Source of the DNA: Buttiauxella noackiae ATCC 51607
GTDB taxonomy: Bacteria > Pseudomonadota > Gammaproteobacteria > Enterobacterales > Enterobacteriaceae
DNA: 64,000 bases
Direction of reading: 5' to 3'
Assembly (NCBI RefSeq): GCF_001654865.1
Contig: NZ_LXEO01000014.1
Span: forward strand, 124,001 to 188,000
The notes beneath the pieces are model-generated. The model was not told the DNA's origin. It saw only the letters and a list, made by a program, of their open reading frames with translations, and did not search any database. Made by a program: the position numbers and the translations under genes. Positions within the stretch are counted from its first letter, which is position 1. The number at the start of each line of letters is the position of its first letter. This document shows positions 34,003 to 43,384 of this stretch, in pieces.

Positions 34003-35103
34003 CTATACCTTCCCGCTACTTTCCATGATGGTTTTCTGCGCCACGACAGCGGCTTTCTGCTGCATGCGGTTTTGCATCTGGTCGATGATGACCGCCACAA
34101 TAATCACGATGCCTTTGATGACCATTTGCCAGAATTCGCTCACACCCATCATCACCAGGCCGTCAGCCAGAAAACCAATGACAAATGCGCCGATAAGTGT
34201 GCCAAGGATGGTGCCGCGTCCGCCTGCAAGCGACGTTCCGCCGAGTACAACTGCGGCGATGGCGTTCATCTCAAATGCTGTGCCGTTTGCCGGGTGACTG
34301 GCAACCAGTTGCGCGGAGACCACAATTCCGGCGATGGCGGCGCAAAAACCTGACAGCGTGTAGACCCAAATTTTTACCTGTCGAACTTTAACGCCTGACA
34401 GTTCAGCTGCGCGTTCGTTATCACCAATCGCGTAAACATGGCGGCCAAAGGGCAGGCGGCGAGCCACATAAGCAATCGCGATGGCGAGCACAATCATCAT
34501 CCAGATAGCCCACGGAATGCCGAACAGCGTCCCAGAGCCAATCAAGTCAAAACCGGTATTGCCAAGTTGTGGGTTGCCGGAGAGTCCGGGGAAGGTTTCC
34601 CCACCCGAGGTCAACATGGCTGCTCCGCGCAGCACATACATGGTGCCGAGCGTGCAGATAAATGGTGCGACGTTATAGCGGGTGATAATCCAGCCGTTTG
34701 CTGCACCAATTAACCCACCAACCAGCAGTACCAAAGGCACAATTACCCACACGCTTGGGAAAATCGCGATGCCAAACATCGGCAGCACAATGCCTTTGGT
34801 AATCAGCCAACCGGCAATCATGCCGCACAGCCCGAGTGTTGCACCAATCGATAAATCAATACCCGCCGTGATGATGACAAAGGTGATGCCGAGTGCCAGG
34901 AATGCATTGATAGCAATGTGTTTAATCATGATCACCATGCTGCCCATGGCAAGGAAATCCGGCACCATGATGGCGAAGAAGCCCACTATCAAAAACAGCG
35001 CAATAAAGGTGCGAAGTTTAAGCAGTAAGAGCAGCAGATTTTCCCGCGAGCTAAACGGCGAATCTGGTCTGGCGTTGAGCGCGACAGTATCATTCGTTTT
35101 CAT
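34003..35103 (-). CDS. Ribose-type sugar ABC transporter permease (RbsC-like)
   Basis: Inner-membrane permease of 366 residues with about ten helices. The start at 35103 (MKTNDTVALN) follows the ATPase stop after 1 nt and has AAGGG upstream; the longer frame would overlap the ATPase gene by 80 nt. The family signatures are ITAGIDLSIGATLGLCGM (about 80-97), GNERAAELSGVKV-type loop (AIGDNERAAELSG) and VVLGGTSLAGGRGTILGTLIGA. The RbsC group imports pentoses and related sugars as a homodimer with one double ATPase. Its partners are the adjacent ATPase, the binding protein and probably the DUF2291 lipoprotein. Confidence 0.92.
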   Translation of the reverse strand: MKTNDTVALNARPDSPFSSRENLLLLLLKLRTFIALFLIVGFFAIMVPDFLAMGSMVIMIKHIAINAFLALGITFVIITAGIDLSIGATLGLCGMIAGWLITKGIVLPMFGIAIFPSVWVIVPLVLLVGGLIGAANGWIITRYNVAPFICTLGTMYVLRGAAMLTSGGETFPGLSGNPQLGNTGFDLIGSGTLFGIPWAIWMMIVLAIAIAYVARRLPFGRHVYAIGDNERAAELSGVKVRQVKIWVYTLSGFCAAIAGIVVSAQLVASHPANGTAFEMNAIAAVVLGGTSLAGGRGTILGTLIGAFVIGFLADGLVMMGVSEFWQMVIKGIVIIVAVIIDQMQNRMQQKAAVVAQKTIMESSGKV

Positions 35104-35104
35104 A

Positions 35105-36622
35105 TCAGAACCCTTGTGCACTAGCGGAAACCAATGCCGATTCTTCGGCGTGTTCGCGGAGAATATCGGCGGTGATTTTGCCACCTGACATCACCAGAAT
35201 GCGGTCAGAAACCGCCATAATCTCTTTCAGATCGGAGGTAGAAAACACCACTGCAATTCCTTGTTCGGAAAGCTGAACCATCATGCGGAACACATCGGCT
35301 TTCGCGCCTACATCGATACCGCGCGTCGGTTCATCGAGCAGCAAGAGTTTAGGGTTGGTTAGCAACGAGCGGCCAATCACCACTTTTTGCTGGTTCCCAC
35401 CGCTTAACGCCTGAATTTCTACGTCAGGAGAGGAGACCTTGATTGAGAGATTGCCAATCGTGCTGGCGACTACCGCTGTTTCATCCACTTGAGAGATGGC
35501 AAAACCGCGTTGTAAGCGCCGCCATAAACTGGCGATCGTTAAGTTGCTCGCCACCGATGAACCAGGAAAAATCCCGGTGCGCTTGCGATCCTCAGGCACC
35601 AGACTCATGCCCATACGAATGCGTTCGGCTGTGGCAAGGCGCGGCGGCACCGGTTTACTGTCGAGCCATAATTTGCCCAAATAGTTGCGTTGTGTACCCA
35701 GCAGGCATTCAAACAACTCTGTGCGGCCAGCGCCCATCAAGCCATAAATGCCAACGATTTCACCTGCGCGTACCTGAAAACTGACATCATTTACCACTGT
35801 ATTCCCTGCAGAATTGACGCAGGTGATGTGTTCGGCTTCAAGAATCGCGGCACCAAATTCACGCCCCGGTTTCAGGAAGCTCGATACTGGTTCGCTGCCC
35901 AGCATTTCACGTACAATCCACGGCACGTCGATATCACACACCTGCGCTTCGGCCTGGAATTTGCCATCGCGCAAAATGGTTATCACGTCGCCAATCGCCA
36001 TCAGCTCTTCGAGGCGGTGGGAGATATAAATAATGGTGACGCCCTGGCGGGTAAGTTCGCGAATCACCCGGAACAGGATCTCCACTTCGGTTTTACTCAG
36101 CGCTGAAGTGGGTTCATCAAGAATTAATATGTCGGCGTTCTCAGCTAAAGCTTTGGCGATTTCTATCAGTTGCTGTTGGCCAACTTTCAGGTTTGCCACT
36201 ATCTCCTTCGGGGAAATAGGCTGATCCAGGCGTTTGAGCAATTCCGCGCTGCGAGCCTGCTGCGTCGCTTCATCAATGGGCGATAGACCGTGTTGCAATT
36301 CACGCCCAAGAAAAATGTTCTCGGCGACTGTCAGGTTTTCAAACAGGTTCAGTTCCTGGTGAACCATGCCAATGCCGTGCGCGGCGGCCTGGCGCGTGCT
36401 ATTAAATTGTACGACTTCACCATTGAGGCTGATTTCGCCGCTACCTGGCTGCTGAACGCCAGCCAGAATTTTCATCAGCGTCGATTTACCGGCACCGTTT
36501 TCTCCGATGATCACATTCACTTTTCCGCGCCAGACGTTGTAATCAATGTTGTCCAGCGCCACGGTGCCGGGGAACAGCATTGAAATGCCACGGGTGCGCA
36601 GAATGATTGGATCTTGCGACAT
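35105..36622 (-). CDS. Ribose-type sugar ABC transporter ATPase (RbsA-like)
   Basis: A 505-residue double ATPase with two nucleotide-binding domains. Domain 1: Walker A GENGAGKST (about 38), signature LKVGQQQLIEIAKAL, Walker B ILILDEPTSAL. Domain 2: degenerate Walker A GLMGAGRTE (about 293), signature ALSGGNQQKVVIGRSL, Walker B LLLLDEPTRGID. The degenerate second Walker A is normal for the RbsA/XylG/MglA group. The start overlaps the stop of the DUF2291 gene by 1 nt (TAATG). It powers the permease encoded immediately downstream. Confidence 0.93.
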   Translation of the reverse strand: MSQDPIILRTRGISMLFPGTVALDNIDYNVWRGKVNVIIGENGAGKSTLMKILAGVQQPGSGEISLNGEVVQFNSTRQAAAHGIGMVHQELNLFENLTVAENIFLGRELQHGLSPIDEATQQARSAELLKRLDQPISPKEIVANLKVGQQQLIEIAKALAENADILILDEPTSALSKTEVEILFRVIRELTRQGVTIIYISHRLEELMAIGDVITILRDGKFQAEAQVCDIDVPWIVREMLGSEPVSSFLKPGREFGAAILEAEHITCVNSAGNTVVNDVSFQVRAGEIVGIYGLMGAGRTELFECLLGTQRNYLGKLWLDSKPVPPRLATAERIRMGMSLVPEDRKRTGIFPGSSVASNLTIASLWRRLQRGFAISQVDETAVVASTIGNLSIKVSSPDVEIQALSGGNQQKVVIGRSLLTNPKLLLLDEPTRGIDVGAKADVFRMMVQLSEQGIAVVFSTSDLKEIMAVSDRILVMSGGKITADILREHAEESALVSASAQGF

Positions 36623-37224
36623 TATGGTTTCCCCCGTTCCAGTGAAATTGCCGCCGCATCACTTAATGCACCATTACGCATCGTAACTGCCATCACCAGG
36701 GTGACAGGTTGCTGCTGCCAGCTTTCATCGACTTTTGGCAGGTGCTTTGCCGCTTCACGGTTATAAGCTTTTGAAAGCTGTGCGAACTGCACCTGATTGG
36801 TGAAATCTTCGAATTTGTAACCTGTCGCATCGCGGATTGCGTTGCCGCGAATCATCGGCCCAACTTGCACCTGCAGCGGTTGGTCATTGACGGTCACGGT
36901 CAACGTACGCTCGCGTTCGTTATCCAGGGAAACGCTGTCGACTTTGCCTTGTACTTTGACGAATATGCTTTCGTTGTTGGCATTGGCGGCGCGGGTTTTC
37001 AGAGCAGTACTATCCAGTGCATGGCTCTGCGCTGGAGTCAGTACTTTGCTGTTCCAGGTTTGTTGCGCTATCTGCGCGGGTGTCTGGTTTGCGAAACTCG
37101 CTTTCGCATTCGGATCGGGCGGAATAATCGGTTGCCCGTTTTCATCCAGATCCACCACCCGGCAGGCAGTGAGCAACAGGGCACTGCAACATAACCAGCA
37201 AATACCCCATTGTTTAAGCGACAT
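36622..37224 (-). CDS. DUF2291 lipoprotein of a sugar ABC transporter operon
   Basis: A 200-residue predicted lipoprotein: signal MSLKQWGICWLCCSALLLTAC with the lipobox LLTAC (Cys21), then the DUF2291 opening VVDLDENGQPIIPPDPNAK. Inner part: FTNQVQFAQLSKAYNREA and a C-terminal basic end. DUF2291 genes are found almost only inside ribose-type sugar ABC operons, between the binding-protein and ATPase genes, exactly as here, but their function is unsettled; a periplasmic accessory to the importer is likely. It begins 13 bp after the binding-protein stop. Confidence 0.85.
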   Translation of the reverse strand: MSLKQWGICWLCCSALLLTACRVVDLDENGQPIIPPDPNAKASFANQTPAQIAQQTWNSKVLTPAQSHALDSTALKTRAANANNESIFVKVQGKVDSVSLDNERERTLTVTVNDQPLQVQVGPMIRGNAIRDATGYKFEDFTNQVQFAQLSKAYNREAAKHLPKVDESWQQQPVTLVMAVTMRNGALSDAAAISLERGKP

Positions 37225-37237
37225 ACAGCCTCCCGGA

Positions 37238-38215
<978 letters not shown>

Positions 38216-38352
38216 TTATTATTCAATGTAACGATAGGCCTGTGATTAGAATCTGTCCATGCGGAATTGAGTAAAATGATAAAAAGGCGAAAGCGATCAC
38301 AAATTGTACGATTAAGCATCAAAAGGAATGCTGTCTTGTTATTTATGCAAGC

Positions 38353-38368
38353 TTGAATAAAAATACAA
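38353..38368. promoter_or_regulatory. Second operator-like site before the regulator gene
   Basis: TTGAATAAAAATACAA keeps the left half and the last bases of the palindrome at 38193. It ends 22 bp before the SorC regulator start, as expected for an autoregulatory site. Confidence 0.5.
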
Positions 38369-38390
38369 AGGAGAGAATCAGGAGGCGCTA

Positions 38391-39335
38391 ATGTCAAAGC
38401 AGGATGAACAACGTTTGTTGGTCAAGATTGCGACGCTCTACTTTGTCGAAGGGATGAAGCAGTCAGAAATCGCCGGGTTATTGCACCTGTCGCAATCATT
38501 TGTCTCACGCGCTATTACACGCTGCCAGAAAGAGGGCGTGGTAAAAATCAGTGTTATCCAGCCCGCCAATATTTTCCTGTCACTCGAGCAAGCGCTGGAG
38601 AAAAAATACGGTATTCGCCAGGCAATTGTGGTGGATGTCGATGAGTCTGCACCCGCCGCGCAAATCAAACATGCGATTGGCAGTGCGGCAGCACACTATG
38701 TTGAAACGCGTTTGCGGCCAAACGACCTGGTGGGGATCTCTTCCTGGAGTTCGACCATTCGCGCAATGGTCGACGAACTGCACCCGCAAAGCATTAAAGC
38801 GCGCGGGGTGATTCAACTGCTCGGTGGCGTGGGTCCGAACGGCAACGTGCAGGCGACAATTCTGACGCAAAACCTGGCGGCGCAACTCGACTGCCCAGCC
38901 TGGCTGCTGCCGTCGCAAAGTATTGAGCACTCCGTTGAAGAGCGCGCCAAACTGGTCGCCAGTGACGATGTGGCTGAAGTGGTGAAAAAGTTCGCCGAAG
39001 TTGACGTGGCGATTCTCGGTATTGGAGAGCTTGAACCGTCCCAACTACTGAAAAATTCGGGCAACTATTATGGCGAAGCGATGCTCAAAACCCTCGCCGA
39101 GCGTGGAGCTGTGGGGGATATCTGCCTGCATTATTTCAATGCCCAGGGCGAGCCAGTATTAAGCAAAGAAGAAGACCCGGTTATTGGCATGGAACTAAGC
39201 CAGGTCCGCGACTGCCCGCATGTGGTGGCGCTTGCAGGTGGAAGTGACAAAGCTAATGCGATTCGCGGTGCGCTTCATGGTGGCTACATTGATGTGCTGA
39301 TCACCGACTACCCTACGGCCTGCCAACTGCTGTAA
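38391..39335 (+). CDS. SorC/DeoR-type sugar-binding transcriptional regulator
   Basis: A 314-residue regulator. The N-terminal HTH reads VEGMKQSEIAGLLHLSQSFVSRAI (about 18-42), typical of the SorC family. The large C-terminal domain belongs to the sugar-phosphate-isomerase-like fold (GISSWSSTIRAMVDEL; VIQLLGGVGPNGNVQATIL; VDVAILGIGELEPSQLL; ALAGGSDKANAIRGALHGGYIDVLITD), which binds a phosphorylated sugar as effector. It is divergent from the eight-gene operon and probably regulates it and itself through the TTGAATA-type palindromes. The effector would be the kinase product. A strong terminator follows. Confidence 0.9.
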   Translation: MSKQDEQRLLVKIATLYFVEGMKQSEIAGLLHLSQSFVSRAITRCQKEGVVKISVIQPANIFLSLEQALEKKYGIRQAIVVDVDESAPAAQIKHAIGSAAAHYVETRLRPNDLVGISSWSSTIRAMVDELHPQSIKARGVIQLLGGVGPNGNVQATILTQNLAAQLDCPAWLLPSQSIEHSVEERAKLVASDDVAEVVKKFAEVDVAILGIGELEPSQLLKNSGNYYGEAMLKTLAERGAVGDICLHYFNAQGEPVLSKEEDPVIGMELSQVRDCPHVVALAGGSDKANAIRGALHGGYIDVLITDYPTACQLL

Positions 39336-39344
39336 TTCTCCCAT

Positions 39345-39386
39345 AATGACCGTTTTCTGATGAAGATGTCTAAAACGGTCATTTTT
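39345..39386 (+). terminator. Intrinsic terminator of the SorC gene
   Basis: 12-bp perfect arms AATGACCGTTTT (39345-39356) and AAAACGGTCATT (39372-39383) with a 15-nt loop, then TTT. It isolates the regulator from aldA. Confidence 0.75.
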
Positions 39387-39430
39387 CCCTTCCTCCGTGA
39401 CAACCTAACGGCTTCTTTCCCATTGTTTTT

Positions 39431-39446
39431 ATTGAGAGCCATCACA
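39431..39446. promoter_or_regulatory. Possible CRP site upstream of aldA
   Basis: ATTGA-N6-TCACA: the right half is a perfect CRP half-site and the left keeps TGA. In E. coli aldA expression depends on cAMP-CRP, so a site is expected. The promoter boxes themselves were not resolved. Confidence 0.35.
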
Positions 39447-39549
39447 GTTCATAACCATTTTGCCCGAATGACTGTTTTTGATATCTAAAGTGTTTACATG
39501 AATTTTACATAAGCGAAACATAAAAACAGCAAGCGCAGAGGAGCCGATC

Positions 39550-40989
39550 ATGACAGCACCTGTACAACACCCGATGTATATTGATGGTCAATTTGTTCAA
39601 TGGCAGGGCGAACAGTGGATTGATGTGATCAATCCGGCTACTGAAGAGTTGATTTCGCGCATTCCTGACGGGGATGCAAAGCACGCCTGTGATGCGATTA
39701 ATGCTGCGGCAAATGCGCAGGCCGGTTGGGAAGCCTTGCCCGCGATTGAGCGTGCTGGCTGGTTGCGCAAAATTTCTGCCGGGATTCGTGAACGAGCAAA
39801 AGCCATCAGCGCATTGATTGTTGCCGAAGGTGGGAAAACTCAGCAATTGGCTGAAGTGGAAGTGGCTTTCACTGCGGATTATCTCGATTACATGTCGGAG
39901 TGGGCGCGTCGTTATGAAGGTGAAATTCTGCAAAGTGACCGACCTGGCGAAAACATTCTGGTGTTCAAACGTGCGCTTGGCGTCACCACCGGGATTTTAC
40001 CGTGGAATTTCCCGTTCTTCCTGATTGCCCGCAAACTCGCGCCAGCGCTGATTACCGGTAATACCATTGTTATCAAACCCAGCGAATTTACGCCAAACAA
40101 TGCCATCGCTTTTGCACAAATTGTCCATGATATCGGGCTACCAAAAGGAGTGTTCAACCTGGTGCTGGGTCGTGGCGAGACTGTTGGGCAGGAGTTGGTG
40201 AGCAACCCGAAAGTGGCGATGGTCAGCATGACCGGAAGCGTGGGCGCGGGTGAGAAAATCATGGCAGCGGCGTCTAAAAACATCACCAAAGTGTGCCTCG
40301 AACTGGGCGGTAAAGCGCCTGCCATTGTGATGGACGATGCAGACCTTGATATCGCGGTGAAAGCGATCGTTGATTCACGCATGATCAACACCGGGCAGGT
40401 GTGCAACTGCGCGGAGCGCGTGTATGTGCAAAAAGGTATTTACGACGAATTTATCACCCGTCTGAGCGAAGCGTTTAAGCAGGTGAGTTTTGGTAATACT
40501 GGCGAACGCAATGATGTGTCGATGGGGCCACTAATTAATGCGGCAGCGCTTGAACGCGTCGAACAGAAAGTGGCGCGTGCAGTGAGTGACGGTGCGCGTG
40601 TTGTGCTGGGTGGCAAAGCGCCTGAAGGAAAAGGGTACTTCTACCCGCCAACGCTGCTGGTGGATGTGCGCCAGGATATGGCGATTATGCATGATGAAAC
40701 CTTCGGCCCGGTGCTACCAGTCACCACGTTTGACACACTTGAGCAAGCGCTTGAGATGGCCAACGACAGCGATTACGGCCTGACATCTTCAGTTTACACA
40801 CGTGATTTAAATGTCGCGATGAAGGCAATTAAGGGCCTAAAGTTTGGCGAAACCTACATCAACCGTGAAAACTTTGAAGCGATGCAGGGCTTCCATGCCG
40901 GCTGGCGTAAATCGGGTATTGGCGGTGCCGATGGTCGCCATGGTTTGAATGAATATCTGCAAACCCAGGTGGTCTATTTGCAAGTGTAA
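39550..40989 (+). CDS. aldA: Lactaldehyde/glycolaldehyde dehydrogenase AldA
   Basis: NAD-dependent aldehyde dehydrogenase of 479 residues, the length of E. coli AldA, and very similar along its whole extent by memory of that sequence (TAPVQHPMYIDGQFV; LQTQVVYLQ at the end). The catalytic cysteine is Cys285 (GQVCNCAER), the general base Glu251 (CLELGGKAP), and the NAD site is GILPWNFPFF plus TGSVGAG. It oxidises L-lactaldehyde from fucose or rhamnose breakdown, and glycolaldehyde. The sugar operon to its left could feed two-carbon or three-carbon aldehydes into it, but AldA is core and monocistronic here. Confidence 0.96.
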   Translation: MTAPVQHPMYIDGQFVQWQGEQWIDVINPATEELISRIPDGDAKHACDAINAAANAQAGWEALPAIERAGWLRKISAGIRERAKAISALIVAEGGKTQQLAEVEVAFTADYLDYMSEWARRYEGEILQSDRPGENILVFKRALGVTTGILPWNFPFFLIARKLAPALITGNTIVIKPSEFTPNNAIAFAQIVHDIGLPKGVFNLVLGRGETVGQELVSNPKVAMVSMTGSVGAGEKIMAAASKNITKVCLELGGKAPAIVMDDADLDIAVKAIVDSRMINTGQVCNCAERVYVQKGIYDEFITRLSEAFKQVSFGNTGERNDVSMGPLINAAALERVEQKVARAVSDGARVVLGGKAPEGKGYFYPPTLLVDVRQDMAIMHDETFGPVLPVTTFDTLEQALEMANDSDYGLTSSVYTRDLNVAMKAIKGLKFGETYINRENFEAMQGFHAGWRKSGIGGADGRHGLNEYLQTQVVYLQV

Positions 40990-41010
40990 TGATTTACTTT
41001 CTCATTTATA

Positions 41011-41029
41011 AATGATAATAATTATCAAC
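41011..41029. promoter_or_regulatory. Fur-box-like site upstream of yncE
   Basis: GATAAT-A-ATTATC at 41014-41026, flanked by further A/T, is the 6-1-6 inverted hexamer core recognised by the iron repressor Fur. E. coli yncE is reported as Fur-controlled, which supports the assignment. Confidence 0.7.
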
Positions 41030-41039
41030 AGTTATTTAA

Positions 41040-41070
41040 ACCTTTAGCTAACGTCCTGTTAGCTAAAGGT
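41040..41070. repeat. 13-bp-arm palindrome between Fur box and yncE
   Basis: ACCTTTAGCTAAC (41040-41052), loop GTCCT, GTTAGCTAAAGGT (41058-41070), perfect. It is not followed by a T-tract on the plus strand. It may act as terminator or mRNA-end structure for aldA, or as a leader hairpin of yncE, whose start is 28 nt downstream. Confidence 0.6.
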
Positions 41071-41097
41071 ATTCACCTGCTGTTGATAAGGATATTT

Positions 41098-42159
41098 ATG
41101 TCTGCTTTACCACAAACCCGCCTGCGTGCTTTGCCTGCTTTAGTGCTTACCAGCTTGCTGTTTTCCAGTTCACTGTTTGCCGACACCTCGTTTACGGTTG
41201 AAAGAAAACCGGTTGGCAAAGGAGTGTATGAAATGGCCTATAGCGCGGACCAATCCGCACTCTATGTTGCCACTTCCCAAAGCCGAAAAACGGATAAAGG
41301 CGGGGTAGTTTACCGCCTTGACCCGGCAACCCTCGAAGTGACTCAGGCGATTCATAACAACCTGAAGCCTTTCGGTGTAGCCTTTAACAAAACCACGGGC
41401 ACATTGTTCCTGGGCAATACCACCAGCAGCGCGGTGACGGCCATCAACAGCAAGACGGGTGATGTGATTAAGTCACTGGTGGTGGATGAGACAAAGCGCA
41501 CTGAAACTACTCGTCCGTTAATGCCGCGCCAGTTAGTGGTTAACGAAGCCACCAACACTCTGTATATGGGCGGATTGGGTGAGTCCAGCGTGCTGTGGGT
41601 GATTGATGGAGCAACATTGACGCTTCGGGATACCATTAAAGATCTCGGTAAAATGGCGACGGGCCTGGCGATTGATGAGAAATCCTCGCGTATTTATATG
41701 ACCAATGCTGACAACGAATTTATTGTTATCGACAGCAAAACCAACAAGGTTATCTCGCGCACGAAACTGGAGACAGAAGGCGAGCATTTCTATCTGAATA
41801 TCGCGCTGGATAGCGCAAACAACCGTGCATTTGTCAGCGATTCGAAGTCACCGCAACTGTTGGTTGTTGATACCAATACCAGCAAAGTGCTGAACAAAGT
41901 GGATGTGCCGCTGGGTCTGGATGTGTTGTTTAACCCGACGCGCAACGAAGTCTATGTGACTCATCGCAAAGCCGGGAAAGTTAGCGTAGTTGATGCGAAA
42001 AGCTACAAAGTGCTGGAGACTATCGATACGCCAGCACTGCCAAATAGCCTGGCGCTTTCACCAGACGGGCAACAGCTGTTTGTCAGCGTGAAACAACCGG
42101 GAACTCGTGAAAAAGAGCCGACCAGCCCGGACGATGTTGTGCGTATCAGCTTTAAGTAA
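41098..42159 (+). CDS. yncE: YncE, secreted beta-propeller protein
   Basis: A 353-residue exported protein, same length as E. coli YncE. The start at 41098 follows AAGGATATTT; the frame to 41083 is an unlikely extension. The signal peptide (RLRALPALVLTSLLFSSSLFA) is cut near residue 29. The mature protein is a seven-bladed propeller of YVTN-type repeats: YSADQSALYVATSQSRK, VNEATNTLYMGGLG, IDEKSSRIYMTNADNEF, LDSANNRAFVSDSKS, FNPTRNEVYVTHRKAGK, LSPDGQQLFVSVKQPG. E. coli YncE is iron-regulated, binds single-stranded DNA in vitro and is a vaccine antigen; its physiological role is unknown. The Fur-like box upstream fits iron control. Confidence 0.9.
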   Translation: MSALPQTRLRALPALVLTSLLFSSSLFADTSFTVERKPVGKGVYEMAYSADQSALYVATSQSRKTDKGGVVYRLDPATLEVTQAIHNNLKPFGVAFNKTTGTLFLGNTTSSAVTAINSKTGDVIKSLVVDETKRTETTRPLMPRQLVVNEATNTLYMGGLGESSVLWVIDGATLTLRDTIKDLGKMATGLAIDEKSSRIYMTNADNEFIVIDSKTNKVISRTKLETEGEHFYLNIALDSANNRAFVSDSKSPQLLVVDTNTSKVLNKVDVPLGLDVLFNPTRNEVYVTHRKAGKVSVVDAKSYKVLETIDTPALPNSLALSPDGQQLFVSVKQPGTREKEPTSPDDVVRISFK

Positions 42160-42164
42160 TCGTC

Positions 42165-42201
42165 ATACTTCGAGTTGCCGCCTGGCTGCAACTCGAAGTA
42201 T
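42165..42201. repeat. Palindrome after yncE, enterobacterial interspersed type
   Basis: Perfect 14-bp arms ATACTTCGAGTTGC (42165-42178) and GCAACTCGAAGTAT (42188-42201) with a 9-nt GC-rich loop. Similar 'CATACTTC-AGTTGC' palindromes are dispersed in many enterobacterial genomes behind genes. It probably serves as transcript end for yncE and perhaps for the convergent hydrolase. Confidence 0.65.
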
Positions 42202-42256
42202 TTAGAGTCATTACGCGTGGTGTTTTGTCGTTTGTTTAGCAAAACACCAGAACGCT

Positions 42257-43201
42257 TTATTTAGGAGAAGCGGGCAAAGCTTCAATCCAGTTTATCAGCA
42301 ACTCTGGCCAGCTGGCAGCGGGCAAACCGACTGCGCCACGAATCCCAAAACCATGTTTACCCTCCTGGAAAAGATGTATTTCCACCGGCACGTGCTGGGC
42401 GCGCAAGGCCGAGAACATGGCAAGACTGTTATCTACCGGGACGGAAGGGTCATCCACCGCATGAACGATAAACGTAGGCGGCGTCTGGTCCGTCACATTC
42501 TGCTCCGGTGAGTATTTCTTTATCTGCTCAGGAGTGGGTTTCTCGCCAATCAAGGCTTTGCGCGAGCCCGGATGCGCGATACTTTCCTGCATGCTAATCA
42601 CCGGATACATAAGCGCCAAAAAGTCGGGGCGCGCACTGGTTTTATCTACCTCATCGCTTGCCGGATAAACAGATTCTTCATTGCGCGTAGCAAGGCTTGC
42701 AGCGACATGGCCTCCTGCCGAGAAACCCAGAATACCAATACGATGCGGATCGATTTTCCACTTGTTGGCATCGGTTCTTAGGGTTCGAATGGCCCGCTGA
42801 GCATCAGCCAATGGTGCATCTGAACCTTCCACATGCCCATTTGCTGGCATACGGTAGGTCATCACAAACAGGGTATATCCTTTAGCGTTGAAAATGGGAG
42901 CAAGGTCGCTACCTTCTTTATCCAGCACTACGCGCTGATAAGAGCCGCCAGGGGTGACTAATATCGCAACCCCATTGGGTTTTTCCGGTAAATATGCGGT
43001 GATGGTTGGTGTGCGAATACCTGTTACCGCGCGGTCCGCAAGCCCGCTGTCCTTACGCCTGTCGACAGTTTCTTGCTGCACAGGGCTCGTTTTAGCACCT
43101 GGCGCTTCGCCCTGTGGCCAGACAGAAAATTCAGGTAGTGCCAGAGCGGCACTACTCATAGACAGCAGGATTGAAGTAGCAAGCAGAGAGCGACCTAACA
43201 T
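42257..43201 (-). CDS. Secreted alpha/beta hydrolase (acetylxylan-esterase/BD-FAE-like)
   Basis: A 314-residue exported serine hydrolase. The signal peptide MLGRSLLATSILLSMSSAALA is cut near residue 21. Catalytic set: nucleophile Ser in GFSAGGHVA (about 158-166), Asp in HAVDDPSVP (about 248) and His in EGKHGFGI (about 285). The oxyanion-hole region is VTPGGSYQRV. This type of small extracytoplasmic esterase removes acetyl groups or other esters from plant polysaccharides or small molecules; the real substrate is not known. It is monocistronic and convergent with yncE. An N-terminal phrase LPEFSVWPQGEAPGAK is usual for esterases of this group. Confidence 0.85.
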   Translation of the reverse strand: MLGRSLLATSILLSMSSAALALPEFSVWPQGEAPGAKTSPVQQETVDRRKDSGLADRAVTGIRTPTITAYLPEKPNGVAILVTPGGSYQRVVLDKEGSDLAPIFNAKGYTLFVMTYRMPANGHVEGSDAPLADAQRAIRTLRTDANKWKIDPHRIGILGFSAGGHVAASLATRNEESVYPASDEVDKTSARPDFLALMYPVISMQESIAHPGSRKALIGEKPTPEQIKKYSPEQNVTDQTPPTFIVHAVDDPSVPVDNSLAMFSALRAQHVPVEIHLFQEGKHGFGIRGAVGLPAASWPELLINWIEALPASPK

Positions 43202-43384
43202 AGCCTTTCCTTTTTTGAATAATTAACGCAGATATAACATGTTGTTAATGTCAAAAAGGCGAGGCGGTGCTCATTTATGAATCAGATTGGTAATTTTATT
43301 GAAATAATGTTTTGAAAATAGAGCTGCGCCCATCTTGCCAGTTATAGCGAAGATGAGCGTAGTCCTTGAGGCTAATCTGTGGGG

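Noticed and set aside
43202-43384. Search for the small RNA MicC near nifJ
   Set aside because: In E. coli MicC lies between ompN and ydbK, but ompN is absent here and the gap downstream of nifJ shows neither the MicC 5' end nor its GC-rich terminator.
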